Source: Chloroflexota bacterium (GTDB lineage: Bacteria; Chloroflexota; Anaerolineae; Anaerolineales; Anaerolineaceae). From it: a stretch of DNA of 64,000 bases. The notes under the pieces are model-generated. The model searched no databases. It saw only the letters and a program-made list of their open reading frames with translations, and was not told the origin of the DNA. The stretch covers positions 16,283 to 80,282 of the forward strand of contig JAKQFH010000025.1 in the NCBI GenBank assembly GCA_029556265.1, written 5' to 3'. Below are positions 9,118 to 17,841 of the stretch, in pieces (within the stretch, counting starts at the first letter, position 1; the number at the start of each line of letters is the position of its first letter). The position numbers and the translations under genes were made by a program.

Positions 9118-10656
9118 TTATGGAACGATGATCTGGAGAGTTGTGGTCTCGGGATCAAAGATGAAGGTCACGTTGCCATCAGCGGCAACCGTGAACTTGT
9201 AATTGCCTTCGCCATCGCCGTAGGAAACAGCCCAGCCGCCGTCAAGGGCAACTTTGCATTCGTATTCGCCAGCGGGGATCAGGAAGGTGCCGGTGTATTT
9301 GCCGTCTTCGCCCTTCACCAGAGCGGTCTGAGCGCAGTAAGGCATCCAATCGGAGGCGCAGCCGACTTTGGTCTGGTAAGAACCAGGCACGTTGACCATG
9401 CCCTTGGAGGCAATCGCAATCTTGATGTTGTTGGCGGCATCGGTGTAAGCCTGTTCGGGGGTCTTATCGCCGTTGAAGATAAAGGTCAGGGCATTGCCCC
9501 AGTCAGACCAGACAGCGCCCATTTCGGGGATAGCGGGCATAGGCAGAGCGCCTTCGCCGGCTTCCGCAATCGCCTTCAGATCCGGGTCGTCCACTTTCTC
9601 GAGGGCGGGGATATAGGCGGGGCCGCGGGGGTCAGCTTCGTAGAGCTTGAGCATTGCGTCTTCGGTCGCGACGAATTCAGTCAGGAAGGTCTGCGCAAGC
9701 AGGATATTCTCGCTGAAGGCATTCACAACAAAGCCCTGGACGCCGAGGAAGGGGGTGCCGCCATCCGGGAACTTGGTGATGGCAAAGGGAGTACCAGCTT
9801 TGCGCAGGTTTTTAATTTCCCAGGGGCCATTCATGAAGAACGCCACGTTGCCGTCTTTGAACATGGATTTCGCGGTGGTGTTGTCAGTGTTGCTGGAAAG
9901 CGTACCGTCTTTGACCCAATCCAACGCCATTTGGCCGAACTTGATCATGCCTTCACCGCCGACGCCGATGTCTGCCGGGTTGTAATCGCCATTGGCATCC
10001 ACACCAAAGATATAGCCGCCCTGAGAGGTCATCCAGGGATAGGCGTCATAGGAGGTGCCGGCCAAAACAATGCCGTATTCCACTTTACCGTCAGCAATCA
10101 ACTGCTGGCTGATATCGTGAACTTCCTGCCAGGTGGTGGGAGGCGTTGGGACGAGCTCGGTGTTGTAGAAGAAACCGAGGTTTTCCTGGGCATAGGGCAT
10201 TCCGTAGAGCTTACCTCCGTAGGTAAAAGCTTTAATGGAGGACTCGACGAAATCGGATTTCTTTTCACCAAGGTCGATTTCGGCGGCCAGACCAGAGGCA
10301 ACCAAAGCGGGCACCTGATCATGGGGAATCACGATAATATCGGGACCTTCGCCAGCGGGAGCGGCAACGGTGAATTGATCGCGAATACCGGAGATATTCT
10401 CAACGACCACATCCACGTTGTACTCAGCCTTGAACTTCGCGCCCAATTCAGCAAGAACGGGAGCGCGCTGTTCGTCCGCCCAGATGCGCAGAGTGCCAGC
10501 GACGGCTTCGGTCGGAGCCTCAGTCGGGGCTTCGGTTACTACAGGAGCCTCAGTCGGGGCTTCAGTAACGACCGGGACTTCTGCTGCTTTGGCGCAAGCG
10601 CCAAGCACCATACTTGCAATCAAAAAGATTGCGACGAGCATAATACTTTTCTTCAT
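9118..10656 (-). CDS. malE: MalE-type sugar-binding lipoprotein with C-terminal X25-like domain
   Basis: The start at 10656 follows AAGGAGA. A signal peptide ends in a lipobox (LGAC, Cys21), then a PTEAP-rich linker (about 25-52), then a MalE-type solute-binding domain (about 55-425: RIWADEQRAP, GEGPDIIVIPHD, NGPWEIKNL). The last 85 residues are an added domain: VPGSYQTKVGCASDWMPYC, then TFLIPAGEYECKVALDGGW, then YGDGEGNYKF. These match the pullulanase-type X25 starch-binding-like module. The protein (513 residues) is therefore about 100 residues longer than normal MalE. I infer a surface lipoprotein that captures maltodextrins or starch fragments for MalFG. The fusion itself is read directly from one uninterrupted frame. 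Confidence 0.88.
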   Translation of the reverse strand: MKKSIMLVAIFLIASMVLGACAKAAEVPVVTEAPTEAPVVTEAPTEAPTEAVAGTLRIWADEQRAPVLAELGAKFKAEYNVDVVVENISGIRDQFTVAAPAGEGPDIIVIPHDQVPALVASGLAAEIDLGEKKSDFVESSIKAFTYGGKLYGMPYAQENLGFFYNTELVPTPPTTWQEVHDISQQLIADGKVEYGIVLAGTSYDAYPWMTSQGGYIFGVDANGDYNPADIGVGGEGMIKFGQMALDWVKDGTLSSNTDNTTAKSMFKDGNVAFFMNGPWEIKNLRKAGTPFAITKFPDGGTPFLGVQGFVVNAFSENILLAQTFLTEFVATEDAMLKLYEADPRGPAYIPALEKVDDPDLKAIAEAGEGALPMPAIPEMGAVWSDWGNALTFIFNGDKTPEQAYTDAANNIKIAIASKGMVNVPGSYQTKVGCASDWMPYCAQTALVKGEDGKYTGTFLIPAGEYECKVALDGGWAVSYGDGEGNYKFTVAADGNVTFIFDPETTTLQIIVP

Positions 10657-10723
10657 TAGTTTCTCCTTTGAAACACTCGAATGATTTGGCTGTATTTGCC
10701 ATTGTTTTACGGACATCCTGACC

Positions 10724-11218
10724 TCAATTGATGAACGTTGAAATGGGCCGCGCGTTTCCCAGGTGCTGCGCGGCTTTCTGGCTCACTGTATTTTTGGGGG
10801 CCAGGGTGTTTTCGATGTGACTGCTTACGGCGGTGTAACGGTTCAGCTCTTCTTCGCTAAAAAGTGACATCAGGTGGTCTACGAGTGCCAGATACTCCGG
10901 ATAGACCCGTTCAAAAAGCATGCAGCCGGATTCGGTTAACGAAAGTTGGAAGCTTCGGCGGTCTTCCGGGTGCGCCTTACGCAATACCAGCCCATCTTTT
11001 TGCATTCCCTGAACGACGCGCGTGGTGTTGGACTTGGTGCACAGCATCAGATCACTCAGATCCATGTAAGTAATTCCGGGGTGATTTTGGATATGTAACA
11101 AGGCATAGAAACGGGGAATCGAAAGGTTGTACTGACTGAGAAAGGCTTTCTCATGGTTATCAATATGAAGAAAAATAGCCTTCAAAGATTCGTAAAAAGT
11201 CATGCCTTCCGGTACCAT
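10724..11218 (-). CDS. MarR-family transcriptional regulator
   Basis: The protein (about 165 residues) has the MarR winged-helix layout: a helix-rich N-terminus, the recognition region TYMDLSDLMLCTKSNTTRVV, and the wing with DPEDRR-like PEDRRSFQLSLTESG. It sits 67 nt upstream of malE on the same strand and behind a strong promoter, so it probably controls itself and malEFG. The start is uncertain: ATG 11218 and ATG 11203 are both possible and neither has a good Shine-Dalgarno. GTTAAC-centred symmetry between the promoter and the gene could be its operator. Confidence 0.85.
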   Translation of the reverse strand: MVPEGMTFYESLKAIFLHIDNHEKAFLSQYNLSIPRFYALLHIQNHPGITYMDLSDLMLCTKSNTTRVVQGMQKDGLVLRKAHPEDRRSFQLSLTESGCMLFERVYPEYLALVDHLMSLFSEEELNRYTAVSSHIENTLAPKNTVSQKAAQHLGNARPISTFIN

Positions 11219-11263
11219 TTTCCAACAGACTAAGCGCTGCAGCAATTAGTTAACATATCAACC

Positions 11264-11291
11264 ATTTTAGTATTAAAGTGATTTTTGTCAA
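11264..11291 (-). promoter_or_regulatory. Sigma70-type promoter of the marR-malEFG operon
   Basis: On the minus strand TTGACA (11286-11291) and TAAAAT (11264-11269) are separated by 16 bp. The start point would fall about 40 nt upstream of the regulator gene. Confidence 0.75.
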
Positions 11292-11454
11292 GAATTAATC
11301 CAAGCTTAACATTGTCATGCGTTGCACTTTAAGGAAACAGCAATACGGCTGGTTGGGTACATCTCCGTCGGCATTCACACTGACGGTGAACGGCGCTCTG
11401 CCGCCGCAGTGATGCTGATAGTTTTTTTGCGGCCCGTAAATGCCGGGGGTCTTC

Positions 11455-11483
11455 TTGACGTTTTACTGTCTGAATGTTAACCT
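11455..11483 (+). promoter_or_regulatory. Promoter giving a probable leaderless mRNA for the SAM hydrolase gene
   Basis: TTGACG (11455-11460) and TAACCT (11478-11483) are exactly 17 bp apart, and the ATG at 11490 lies 6 nt after the -10 element. Transcription would begin at or next to the start codon; no Shine-Dalgarno is present. Confidence 0.6.
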
Positions 11484-11489
11484 TAGCCC

Positions 11490-12281
11490 ATGACAACAAT
11501 ATCCCTCACAACTGACTTCGGAAACCTGAATGGTTTTGTCGGCACCCTGAAAGGGGTGATTTGGAACATCGCGCCAGGCGCGCAGATTGCCGATATTACC
11601 CACGATATCCCCGCCCAGGATGTTCGCCAGGGCGCGATCGCCCTCTGGCGGGCCGCGCCTTTCTTCCCGCCCGGCTCGGTACACATTGCCGTCGTTGACC
11701 CTGGCGTGGGTACTGACCGCCGCCCGATTGGGGCGCGCTTTGGAAACCAATTTTTCATCGCGCCGGATAACGGTTTGCTGACCCCGATGTTGGAGGATGC
11801 CGAGGCTGCCGGGGAATCCGTGCAAATTATCTGCTTGGATCAATCCCGATTTTGGCTCCCCAGCGTAAGCCGCACCTTCCACGGGCGGGATATCTTTGCA
11901 CCTTGCGGGGCGCATCTTGCAAATGGTGTCCCATTATCCGAACTGGGCACGCCTGTAACCGAAATCGTACGCAAACCCCTGCCAAAACCCGAACAAACAG
12001 AACTGGGCTTTCGCGCTCATATCCTCCTGGCAGACGTGTTCGGCAATCTCACCACGGACCTGCCCGCCAGCTGGGTCAGAGACTACGAAAAGGTCACTTT
12101 CACGCTGCACGGCAAAACAATTGAGGGTCTGACGCTCTCTTATGGACATAAGCAAATTGGCGACCTGGTTGCCCTGGAAGACAGCGAAGGTTATATTGAA
12201 ATCGCGGTGGTTAATGGCAGCGCGAAAAACTTTCTTTCCGCCCAAATTGATGACGTGGTTGAGGTCTGCCTGAATGCCTGA
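11490..12281 (+). CDS. S-adenosylmethionine hydroxide adenosyltransferase (DUF62 family)
   Basis: The 263-residue protein matches the DUF62 family throughout: ISLTTDFG at the N-terminus, DITHDIPAQD near residue 35, VVDPGVGT near residue 68, APDNGLL near 92, HGRDIFAP near 130, and the beta-barrel C-terminal domain. Characterised members hydrolyse S-adenosylmethionine to adenosine and methionine and are relatives of the fluorinase and chlorinase. The last 8 bases overlap the fused ECF ATPase gene (ATGCCTGA), so enzyme and transporter are coupled. This suggests that the transporter handles a product, precursor or relative of the enzyme's substrate; that link is inference. Confidence 0.9.
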   Translation: MTTISLTTDFGNLNGFVGTLKGVIWNIAPGAQIADITHDIPAQDVRQGAIALWRAAPFFPPGSVHIAVVDPGVGTDRRPIGARFGNQFFIAPDNGLLTPMLEDAEAAGESVQIICLDQSRFWLPSVSRTFHGRDIFAPCGAHLANGVPLSELGTPVTEIVRKPLPKPEQTELGFRAHILLADVFGNLTTDLPASWVRDYEKVTFTLHGKTIEGLTLSYGHKQIGDLVALEDSEGYIEIAVVNGSAKNFLSAQIDDVVEVCLNA

Positions 12282-13896
12282 GCAAGACGCCCTGCCCCTC
12301 GTTATTCGGGACCTGTCCTTTCGCTACAACTCTCGCAGCGCGCCAGCCATTAAAAATATAAACCTGGAGCTGTACCCAGGGGAAGTGCTGCTGTTGGCGG
12401 GCTCGAGCGGCTGTGGGAAAACCACCCTGATGCGCTGCATCAACGGGCTCATTCCGGAAGCTTATCACGGCGAAATGACAGGCGACATCCTGCTTTACGG
12501 CGAAAGCGTGCGCGGGAAAAAACTCTCGGATATCTCTCAGCATGTCGGCACGCTGCTGCAAGACCCTGAGCGACAAATCCTGGGCACTTACGTGCTCAAT
12601 GAAGTTTGTTTCGGGCTGGAGTGTCTGGGTTTGGAACGTTCGGAGATGATTCGCCGCGGAGAGGAAGCCCTGCGGCGGTTGAATATCCTGCACCTGCGCG
12701 ATAAAGAAACCTTCGGTACATCCGGTGGGGAAAAGCAAAAGGTGGCGCTGGCTGGCGTGCTGGCCATGCAGCCGAAAATCCTGCTTCTGGATGAACCGCT
12801 CGCGAGCCTGGACCCCGCCTCCGCGCGCGAAGCGCTGCTGGCTTTCAGGCAGCTGGCGGATGAAGGTCTGGCAGTCATGATCGTGGAACACCGCGTCGAG
12901 GATGTGCTCGCGATTCATCCCGAACGCGTTATCTATATGGAAGATGGCGAGATAACCTACCAGGGCAGTCCCGCCGGGCTAAGTCAGGTGGTGGATTATC
13001 ACAAGATAAAACTGCCCGCTGAGGATATCCTCGCGCGGGCAAAAAAAGAGCCCGAAGCTGATTTTGTGCCGGCGGTGCCAAAACTGGATTACTCCAAACC
13101 CCTGCTTCAATTCAATGAGGTCGGCTTTCACTATCATGAAGATTTGCCCGAGGTATTGCACGGGATTAATCTGAATATCTATACCGGCGAGGTAATCGCA
13201 ATCCTGGGGCACAACGGCTCCGGGAAAACCACGCTCGTCAAACACGCGCTCGGTTTGCTCAAACCCACCCGCGGCAGCGTGCTGCTGGAGGGTATGAATT
13301 CCAAATCAACAACAGTGGCCAAAGCCGCCCGCACTGTAGGTTACGTCTTCCAAAGCCCGACGCAGATGCTTTTTGCCGCAACTGTCGAAGACGAACTTTC
13401 TTTTGGACCGCAAAACCTGGGCTTTTCAAAAGAAACCATCGCGGAAAATGTGCGTTGGGCAATTCAATCTGTGCACCTCGAGGAAGAGCTGGGCACCCCA
13501 CCGCTGGCGCTTTCTTTTGGTCAGCAAAAGCGGGTCAGCATCGCTTCCGTGCTTTCCATGCGCTCACGCATCCTGATGATGGACGAGCCCACCGCCGGGC
13601 AGGATTACTGGAACTACCAATCCTTTATGGACACTATCCTGCAAATGCCGGGCTTTGATTCAATTATTTTTATCACGCATGACCTGGACCTGGCGCTGAC
13701 TTACGCGAACCGCATCATTGTGCTCTTTGACGGCGAAATCGTGGCGGACGGCGCCCCGCAGGACGTGCTCCAGGATACCGACCGGCTGCTTCAATGGAGG
13801 CTGCTGCCAACCAGCCTTCTCGAATTGAACTTCCGGATGCTCCCCCGGACGGGGAAGTTTCAGCGCGCTGAAGCGTTGGCGCGTTATGTCGGATAG
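12274..13896 (+). CDS. ecfA: Fused double ECF transporter ATPase (EcfA-EcfA)
   Basis: The 540-residue protein contains two complete ABC ATPase halves. The first has Walker A GSSGCGKTT (about 46-54), signature TSGGEKQKV and Walker B ILLLDEPLASLD. The second has Walker A GHNGSGKTT (about 312-320), signature LSFGQQKRV and Walker B ILMMDEPTAGQD. Both halves resemble EcfA1/EcfA2 of vitamin-type importers, fused here as in YkoD. It pairs with the S component at 14101-14655 and the T component at 14710-15582. The gene is translationally coupled to the SAM hydrolase gene by an 8-base overlap. Confidence 0.92.
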   Translation: MPEQDALPLVIRDLSFRYNSRSAPAIKNINLELYPGEVLLLAGSSGCGKTTLMRCINGLIPEAYHGEMTGDILLYGESVRGKKLSDISQHVGTLLQDPERQILGTYVLNEVCFGLECLGLERSEMIRRGEEALRRLNILHLRDKETFGTSGGEKQKVALAGVLAMQPKILLLDEPLASLDPASAREALLAFRQLADEGLAVMIVEHRVEDVLAIHPERVIYMEDGEITYQGSPAGLSQVVDYHKIKLPAEDILARAKKEPEADFVPAVPKLDYSKPLLQFNEVGFHYHEDLPEVLHGINLNIYTGEVIAILGHNGSGKTTLVKHALGLLKPTRGSVLLEGMNSKSTTVAKAARTVGYVFQSPTQMLFAATVEDELSFGPQNLGFSKETIAENVRWAIQSVHLEEELGTPPLALSFGQQKRVSIASVLSMRSRILMMDEPTAGQDYWNYQSFMDTILQMPGFDSIIFITHDLDLALTYANRIIVLFDGEIVADGAPQDVLQDTDRLLQWRLLPTSLLELNFRMLPRTGKFQRAEALARYVG

Positions 13897-14100
13897 GGCT
13901 TGTTCTTTCAAAGTTCGGCGTTTGGTCTGCGGAGAAAGCAGAATTTTTGGCTGCTCAAAGCAATGCACTAAAATAACTGTGTTCATTTTCGGGTCAGTCA
14001 AAATGTTCATTGAACAAGGTATAAGCCGCAGAGACCCGCAGCTGTTTATCGGGTAGAATTGCACTGTATTATTCGTGATTACTGATTCAGGAGGTTTTGT

Positions 14101-14655
14101 ATGCAAGAAAAGAAGTCTTTATGGAAATTTGGTACGAAGCAAGTTGTGTTTGCCGCCATTGGCGCGGCTTTGTATGCTGTCCTGGCATATGCCACCAACA
14201 TGTTCCAGCTGCCCGGCGCTGGTAATGTGTCATTCAGACCTGCTGTCGTCATTCCGATGTTCTTCGGCATCGCGTTTGGACCGATTGTCGGTTTCATCGC
14301 CGGATTTGTTGGCAACATCCTGGCAGACCTGCTCTCCGGTTACGGCTTTTGGTTTTGGTGGGATCTGGGCAACGGTCTCCTCGGCCTGGTGCCGGGGCTT
14401 ATCTATCCCCTCATTGAAAACTACAAAGCCGGCAAGTCTATCCTGCTCGCCGAACTTTTTGTAGTACTCGGTTCCGCGATTGGCATGGGCGTGGCATCTT
14501 TATCCGAAATGTGGGTCTCCGGCGCGGATTTGAACACGGTCATTTTCGCGAATTTCGTGCCAGCCCTCATCCCCGATGTGATCAATGGACTGGTACTGGT
14601 TCCGCTTCTGATGATTGCCTACGCTGCCATAACCCAGCGCAGCGGTCGCAGCTAA
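14101..14655 (+). CDS. ECF transporter substrate-binding S component
   Basis: This 184-residue, very hydrophobic protein has about six spans and the S-component pattern near residue 42: SFRPAVVIPMFFGIAFGP, then GFIAGFVGN and WWDLGNGLLGLVPG. The start follows a strong AGGAGG seven bases upstream. S components confer substrate specificity, but the sequence does not let me name the ligand. The neighbouring SAM hydrolase suggests a nucleoside, methionine-related or cofactor-precursor substrate. The 204-nt gap before it has no clear riboswitch. Confidence 0.85.
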   Translation: MQEKKSLWKFGTKQVVFAAIGAALYAVLAYATNMFQLPGAGNVSFRPAVVIPMFFGIAFGPIVGFIAGFVGNILADLLSGYGFWFWWDLGNGLLGLVPGLIYPLIENYKAGKSILLAELFVVLGSAIGMGVASLSEMWVSGADLNTVIFANFVPALIPDVINGLVLVPLLMIAYAAITQRSGRS

Positions 14656-14709
14656 CTTTTGCTTCCCGGGCAGGCGGCAGTGCCGCCTGCCCAGTGATAC
14701 CACCTTCCC

Positions 14710-15582
14710 ATGCTCGTAAGCTGGCACTACAAATATCGCGGCAGCCCGATGGATCAGATTGATCCCCGGGCGCGTTGGATTTTCTCCTTCGCTTTTCTGG
14801 TGGCCGCAACCTCCACCTGGAACAGCGCCATGCTGGCAGTTCTGTTTGTCATTGCCATCATCTGGTACAGCCTGGGGAAAACCACCTGGAAAGAAACGCG
14901 CCGCGGCTGGACTCTGGTCTTAATCATGCTTTTTACCATGATTGTGGTCAACACCATCATTACCGGCGGTGGTGCAGGCGGCGTGGTACCCGAAGGCGGA
15001 AAATTGGTTTGGCCCGAAGGCATCCGTTTGTTTGGCAAGCTGCTGAGACCTGGCCTGACCGTTGACCGGATTTGGTTTGCCCTTTGTCAGCTGATGCGCA
15101 TCGGCGGTATCTCAATGTTTTTTATTCTGATCCCCTATACGATGGATTCACGCTCCTACGGCGCCACCTTCAGCAAGCTGGGGCTGCCAGACAAACTGGC
15201 ATACACCATGGAACTGTCCATTCGTTTCATTCCCAGCCTGGCGCGCAGTTTCTCAATCACCCTGGATGCCCAGCGCGCCCGCGCTTTCGAACTGGATGAC
15301 GTAAAGGGCGGAATTATCCGGAAAATTGGCCGGATCGCGCCGCTCATCATCCCTGTGACGATGAATGCTATCCTCTCCAGCGAAGACATCGCCAACGCCA
15401 TGGATTTGCGCGGTTTTGGACAGCGCAAACGCACCTGGCTGTTCGAGTTGAAATACCATTGGTGGGATTACCTGGTCATCGCGTTTGGTTTTCTGATAGC
15501 TGCTGGAAGTCTGATTTTGGTTTATGTCTACAAACTCGGTTCGTTTTCTGTTCCCCTGTTCTTCTATCAACTCTTTCAATAG
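14710..15582 (+). CDS. ecfT: ECF transporter T component (EcfT)
   Basis: The 290-residue membrane protein begins with the family's N-terminal pattern (SPMDQIDPRARW) and contains the two Ala-Arg-Gly-type coupling helices, DAQRARAFELDD (about 193-204) and MDLRGFGQR (about 237-245), which dock on the ATPases. About five spans are visible. It completes the ECF transporter with the fused ATPase and the S component. No good Shine-Dalgarno precedes the ATG, which lies 54 nt after the S-component stop, so coupled translation is likely. Confidence 0.9.
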   Translation: MLVSWHYKYRGSPMDQIDPRARWIFSFAFLVAATSTWNSAMLAVLFVIAIIWYSLGKTTWKETRRGWTLVLIMLFTMIVVNTIITGGGAGGVVPEGGKLVWPEGIRLFGKLLRPGLTVDRIWFALCQLMRIGGISMFFILIPYTMDSRSYGATFSKLGLPDKLAYTMELSIRFIPSLARSFSITLDAQRARAFELDDVKGGIIRKIGRIAPLIIPVTMNAILSSEDIANAMDLRGFGQRKRTWLFELKYHWWDYLVIAFGFLIAAGSLILVYVYKLGSFSVPLFFYQLFQ

Positions 15583-15691
15583 GATTCGTTCTTCCCGGCG
15601 GGACGACCCGAAAACCCTGATAACAGGGAGTGATTAAAACGCTGCGGTAAATAACTCGAATTGAAATGGGTTATCTCAGGAGACCCGCGTG

Positions 15692-16549
15692 TCAGGCATC
15701 ATCTGGCAGCGGGGACAGGGCCGTCTGTTCAAATTCCGTCAGGATTTCTCGCAAATAAACACGGGGAGAAAGGGTTTTATCGCGCGCCAAAGGGTTCAGG
15801 TCCATTGCGTACGCCACGGCGCGAGCGTTATCCACGGCGTTGGGTTCATCCATGGTGGCGTTGGCGGCGCGCCTGCCCGGAATCGCACGATCATAGCGTT
15901 TGCCGCTCTCGACCTGGGTGCCAAATACTTTCAAAAGTTCGCGCTGCAGCTCCAGGCGCTCAGAACAATCAAAAGCTATCCGAAAGCGCTCTGGCAGCCA
16001 TTCCAAACCGCGCCAGACCTCGCAGCCGAAGACTCTTTCCGGGAGCATCGCTGCCGGCAGGCCGCGCAGCGCCTGAATAACGCGCCAGGCAGCCGCGGTA
16101 TGAGTCGGGTGCGAATCTAACAGGCTGTGGGTATAAACCCAGCAGGGCCGCGCCATGATCAGCAGGCTGGCGAGGCTTTGCACGACCGCGTTTCTCTGGC
16201 GAATATCCTGGCTGGCATAATTCATGAAGACGAGCGCCCCATACCTGCCAATCCGGGCTGCGGTCTTTTGCTCTTCCTTACGCAAGGCGGCCAGCTGGTC
16301 GTCGCTCCAGGCGGCAAACTTACCCGCGCGCGGCGCGCCTCTGCCATCCGTGAGCACCACACCGCCAAAGACGCTGCCACCTTTGGCGTATCCTTTGAGG
16401 ATGCCGTCTATTGCCATGATTTCCAGGTCATCCGGGTGCGCGGCAATCCCCAGGTGCGTGATTGAAGCCAATAACTCCTGTTCAGCCGCCGCATCGGAGA
16501 CAAGCTCCCCTGTTTCTGGCACATAAACTTCAAATATCGCTGCGCTCAT
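15692..16549 (-). CDS. PIG-L/LmbE-family zinc deacetylase
   Basis: The 285-residue protein shows the two zinc-binding motifs of the family: AAHPDD (His38, Asp40, Asp41) and the second site SHPTHT about residue 146. PIG-L enzymes remove acetyl groups from N-acetylglucosamine conjugates (for example in glycolipid, mycothiol or bacillithiol synthesis). The substrate here cannot be read from the sequence and no thiol-cofactor gene is adjacent. The gene stands alone on the minus strand, convergent with the ECF operon. An AGGTGG lies directly before the ATG. Confidence 0.85.
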   Translation of the reverse strand: MSAAIFEVYVPETGELVSDAAAEQELLASITHLGIAAHPDDLEIMAIDGILKGYAKGGSVFGGVVLTDGRGAPRAGKFAAWSDDQLAALRKEEQKTAARIGRYGALVFMNYASQDIRQRNAVVQSLASLLIMARPCWVYTHSLLDSHPTHTAAAWRVIQALRGLPAAMLPERVFGCEVWRGLEWLPERFRIAFDCSERLELQRELLKVFGTQVESGKRYDRAIPGRRAANATMDEPNAVDNARAVAYAMDLNPLARDKTLSPRVYLREILTEFEQTALSPLPDDA

Positions 16550-16580
16550 CCACCTTTTCTTCCGGTGTCAGGTGAGAAAA

Positions 16581-16614
16581 GCCAGGCGTGGGAAGATCGC
16601 ACCCCGCGCCTGGC
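16581..16614 (-). terminator. Terminator after the beta-propeller lipoprotein gene
   Basis: GCCAGGCG and CGCCTGGC arms with further pairing (CGGGG against CCCA) surround a loop, followed on the minus strand by TTTTCTC. It lies 16 nt after the stop of the gene at 16630-17841. Confidence 0.65.
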
Positions 16615-16629
16615 ATTGGTAAGTTGTGG

Positions 16630-17841
16630 TTATAGGCCCAGGTCTCCGATTGAAAGCCTGCCCCAATCTACCGCGCTGTCGGAATACGCGTCGATAACAA
16701 AGGGAAGCAAGGTCCGCGTTTCGGACACTCTGTCGTAGACATAGACTTGGCGCACGCCGCCAAATTCCCGGGAATAAAGAATCCGGCTGCTATCCGGCGA
16801 CCAGGCCAGGAATTCCGCGTTGCCGCTTTCCACCAGAAGCTGTTCGTGCCCATCCGGACTTATGAGGATGACCATATGCTCTGTGGCGGTCCTTTGCACA
16901 GGGTCAATCTCGACCAGGGTAAAGGCTATCATGCTTCCATCCGGAGACCATTCCTGGCGGATAGGCGCGGTATCTGAGCGGTTGTAAATCGTTATGGGGC
17001 TGCTCAGGTTGCTGCCGGCGGTATAGAGCGCGCTTTCCTCATAACCGTACATCTGCCACTGTCCGAACACCGTCCGGGAGCTATCGGGGGAGAAATCAAT
17101 CGCGCCAATTTGGAAGCTGAACGGCGGGCTTATCTGGTTGAGAGTAGGCAGATGCCAGACTGATTCGCTGCCGCACTCGGAATAACAGCCGCAGCTGTTG
17201 GCAACCAGCCACTGCCCATCGTTGGAGATGGTATTGACGAACTTCAAACCTCCGCCGATGTTGCCCAGATTGGTCGAGCTGCTCAGATTGGTCTGGTCAT
17301 AGCGCATGACGTTAAAGTTCAATAAGGATTGGTCTTCCAGGTTCTCGACAGGCGGGCAGGTCATATTCCCAAGCATGGTGAAAAACTGTCGGCCAACCCC
17401 GTTCCACTTGATGAACTTGCCGTAGGCGCTCATATCAACCTTCGTTCCGCTGGTGAAATCATTCATATAGCTGTTCTCACCTTTGATATACGCCAACACT
17501 GCTCCGTCAGGAGAAATTTCCGCTTTATTATAGGCATTCCCGTAATCCCCCGGCACGCCATCAAAGGTCAACTGCTCCAGGGTTCCCGAATCAACCAGAT
17601 AGCGCCAGAGGTTAGCGTTGTATCGGAAAATAATTTGACCGTTCGGAGGAGCCAGCGCCTCAGTTGGCTCGAGGGTGGGTGTGGGTTCCAGGGTTGGCTC
17701 CGAGTGTTCTGTCGGTATGGCGGGCGGCAGGGTCGGGGCTTCAGTTGGGAGTTTTGGGATGAAAGAGGGAAAACAAGCCTGCAGCAAAAGCAGGCAAACA
17801 ATAATCAGAAAGATTTCCAAGGGTCGGCGGCTGCGCATCAT
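16630..17841 (-). CDS. Lipoprotein with TolB/PD40-like beta-propeller
   Basis: The 403-residue protein has a lipoprotein signal (LLLLQAC, Cys23) and a Pro/Thr/Glu linker (about 30-68). A repeat region follows in which each blade carries WSPDGS- or WSPDSS-type motifs (QEWSPDGSMIAF, LAWSPDSSRILY, ISPDGAVLAY), as in TolB and PD40 propellers. It would sit on the outer face of the cytoplasmic membrane. No enzyme domain is attached, so a binding or sensing role is likely but unproven. AAGGAG precedes tandem ATGs; the second (17838) has the better spacing. Confidence 0.82.
   Translation of the reverse strand: MMRSRRPLEIFLIIVCLLLLQACFPSFIPKLPTEAPTLPPAIPTEHSEPTLEPTPTLEPTEALAPPNGQIIFRYNANLWRYLVDSGTLEQLTFDGVPGDYGNAYNKAEISPDGAVLAYIKGENSYMNDFTSGTKVDMSAYGKFIKWNGVGRQFFTMLGNMTCPPVENLEDQSLLNFNVMRYDQTNLSSSTNLGNIGGGLKFVNTISNDGQWLVANSCGCYSECGSESVWHLPTLNQISPPFSFQIGAIDFSPDSSRTVFGQWQMYGYEESALYTAGSNLSSPITIYNRSDTAPIRQEWSPDGSMIAFTLVEIDPVQRTATEHMVILISPDGHEQLLVESGNAEFLAWSPDSSRILYSREFGGVRQVYVYDRVSETRTLLPFVIDAYSDSAVDWGRLSIGDLGL

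Noticed and set aside
11395..11440. GC-rich inverted repeat followed by seven T residues upstream of the SAM hydrolase gene
   Set aside because: Pairing is weak and no gene ends there, so I do not call a terminator or attenuator.
13660..14106. 148-codon minus-strand frame opposite the fused EcfA gene and its downstream gap
   Set aside because: Mostly antisense to conserved ATPase sequence; no start signal and no family resemblance.
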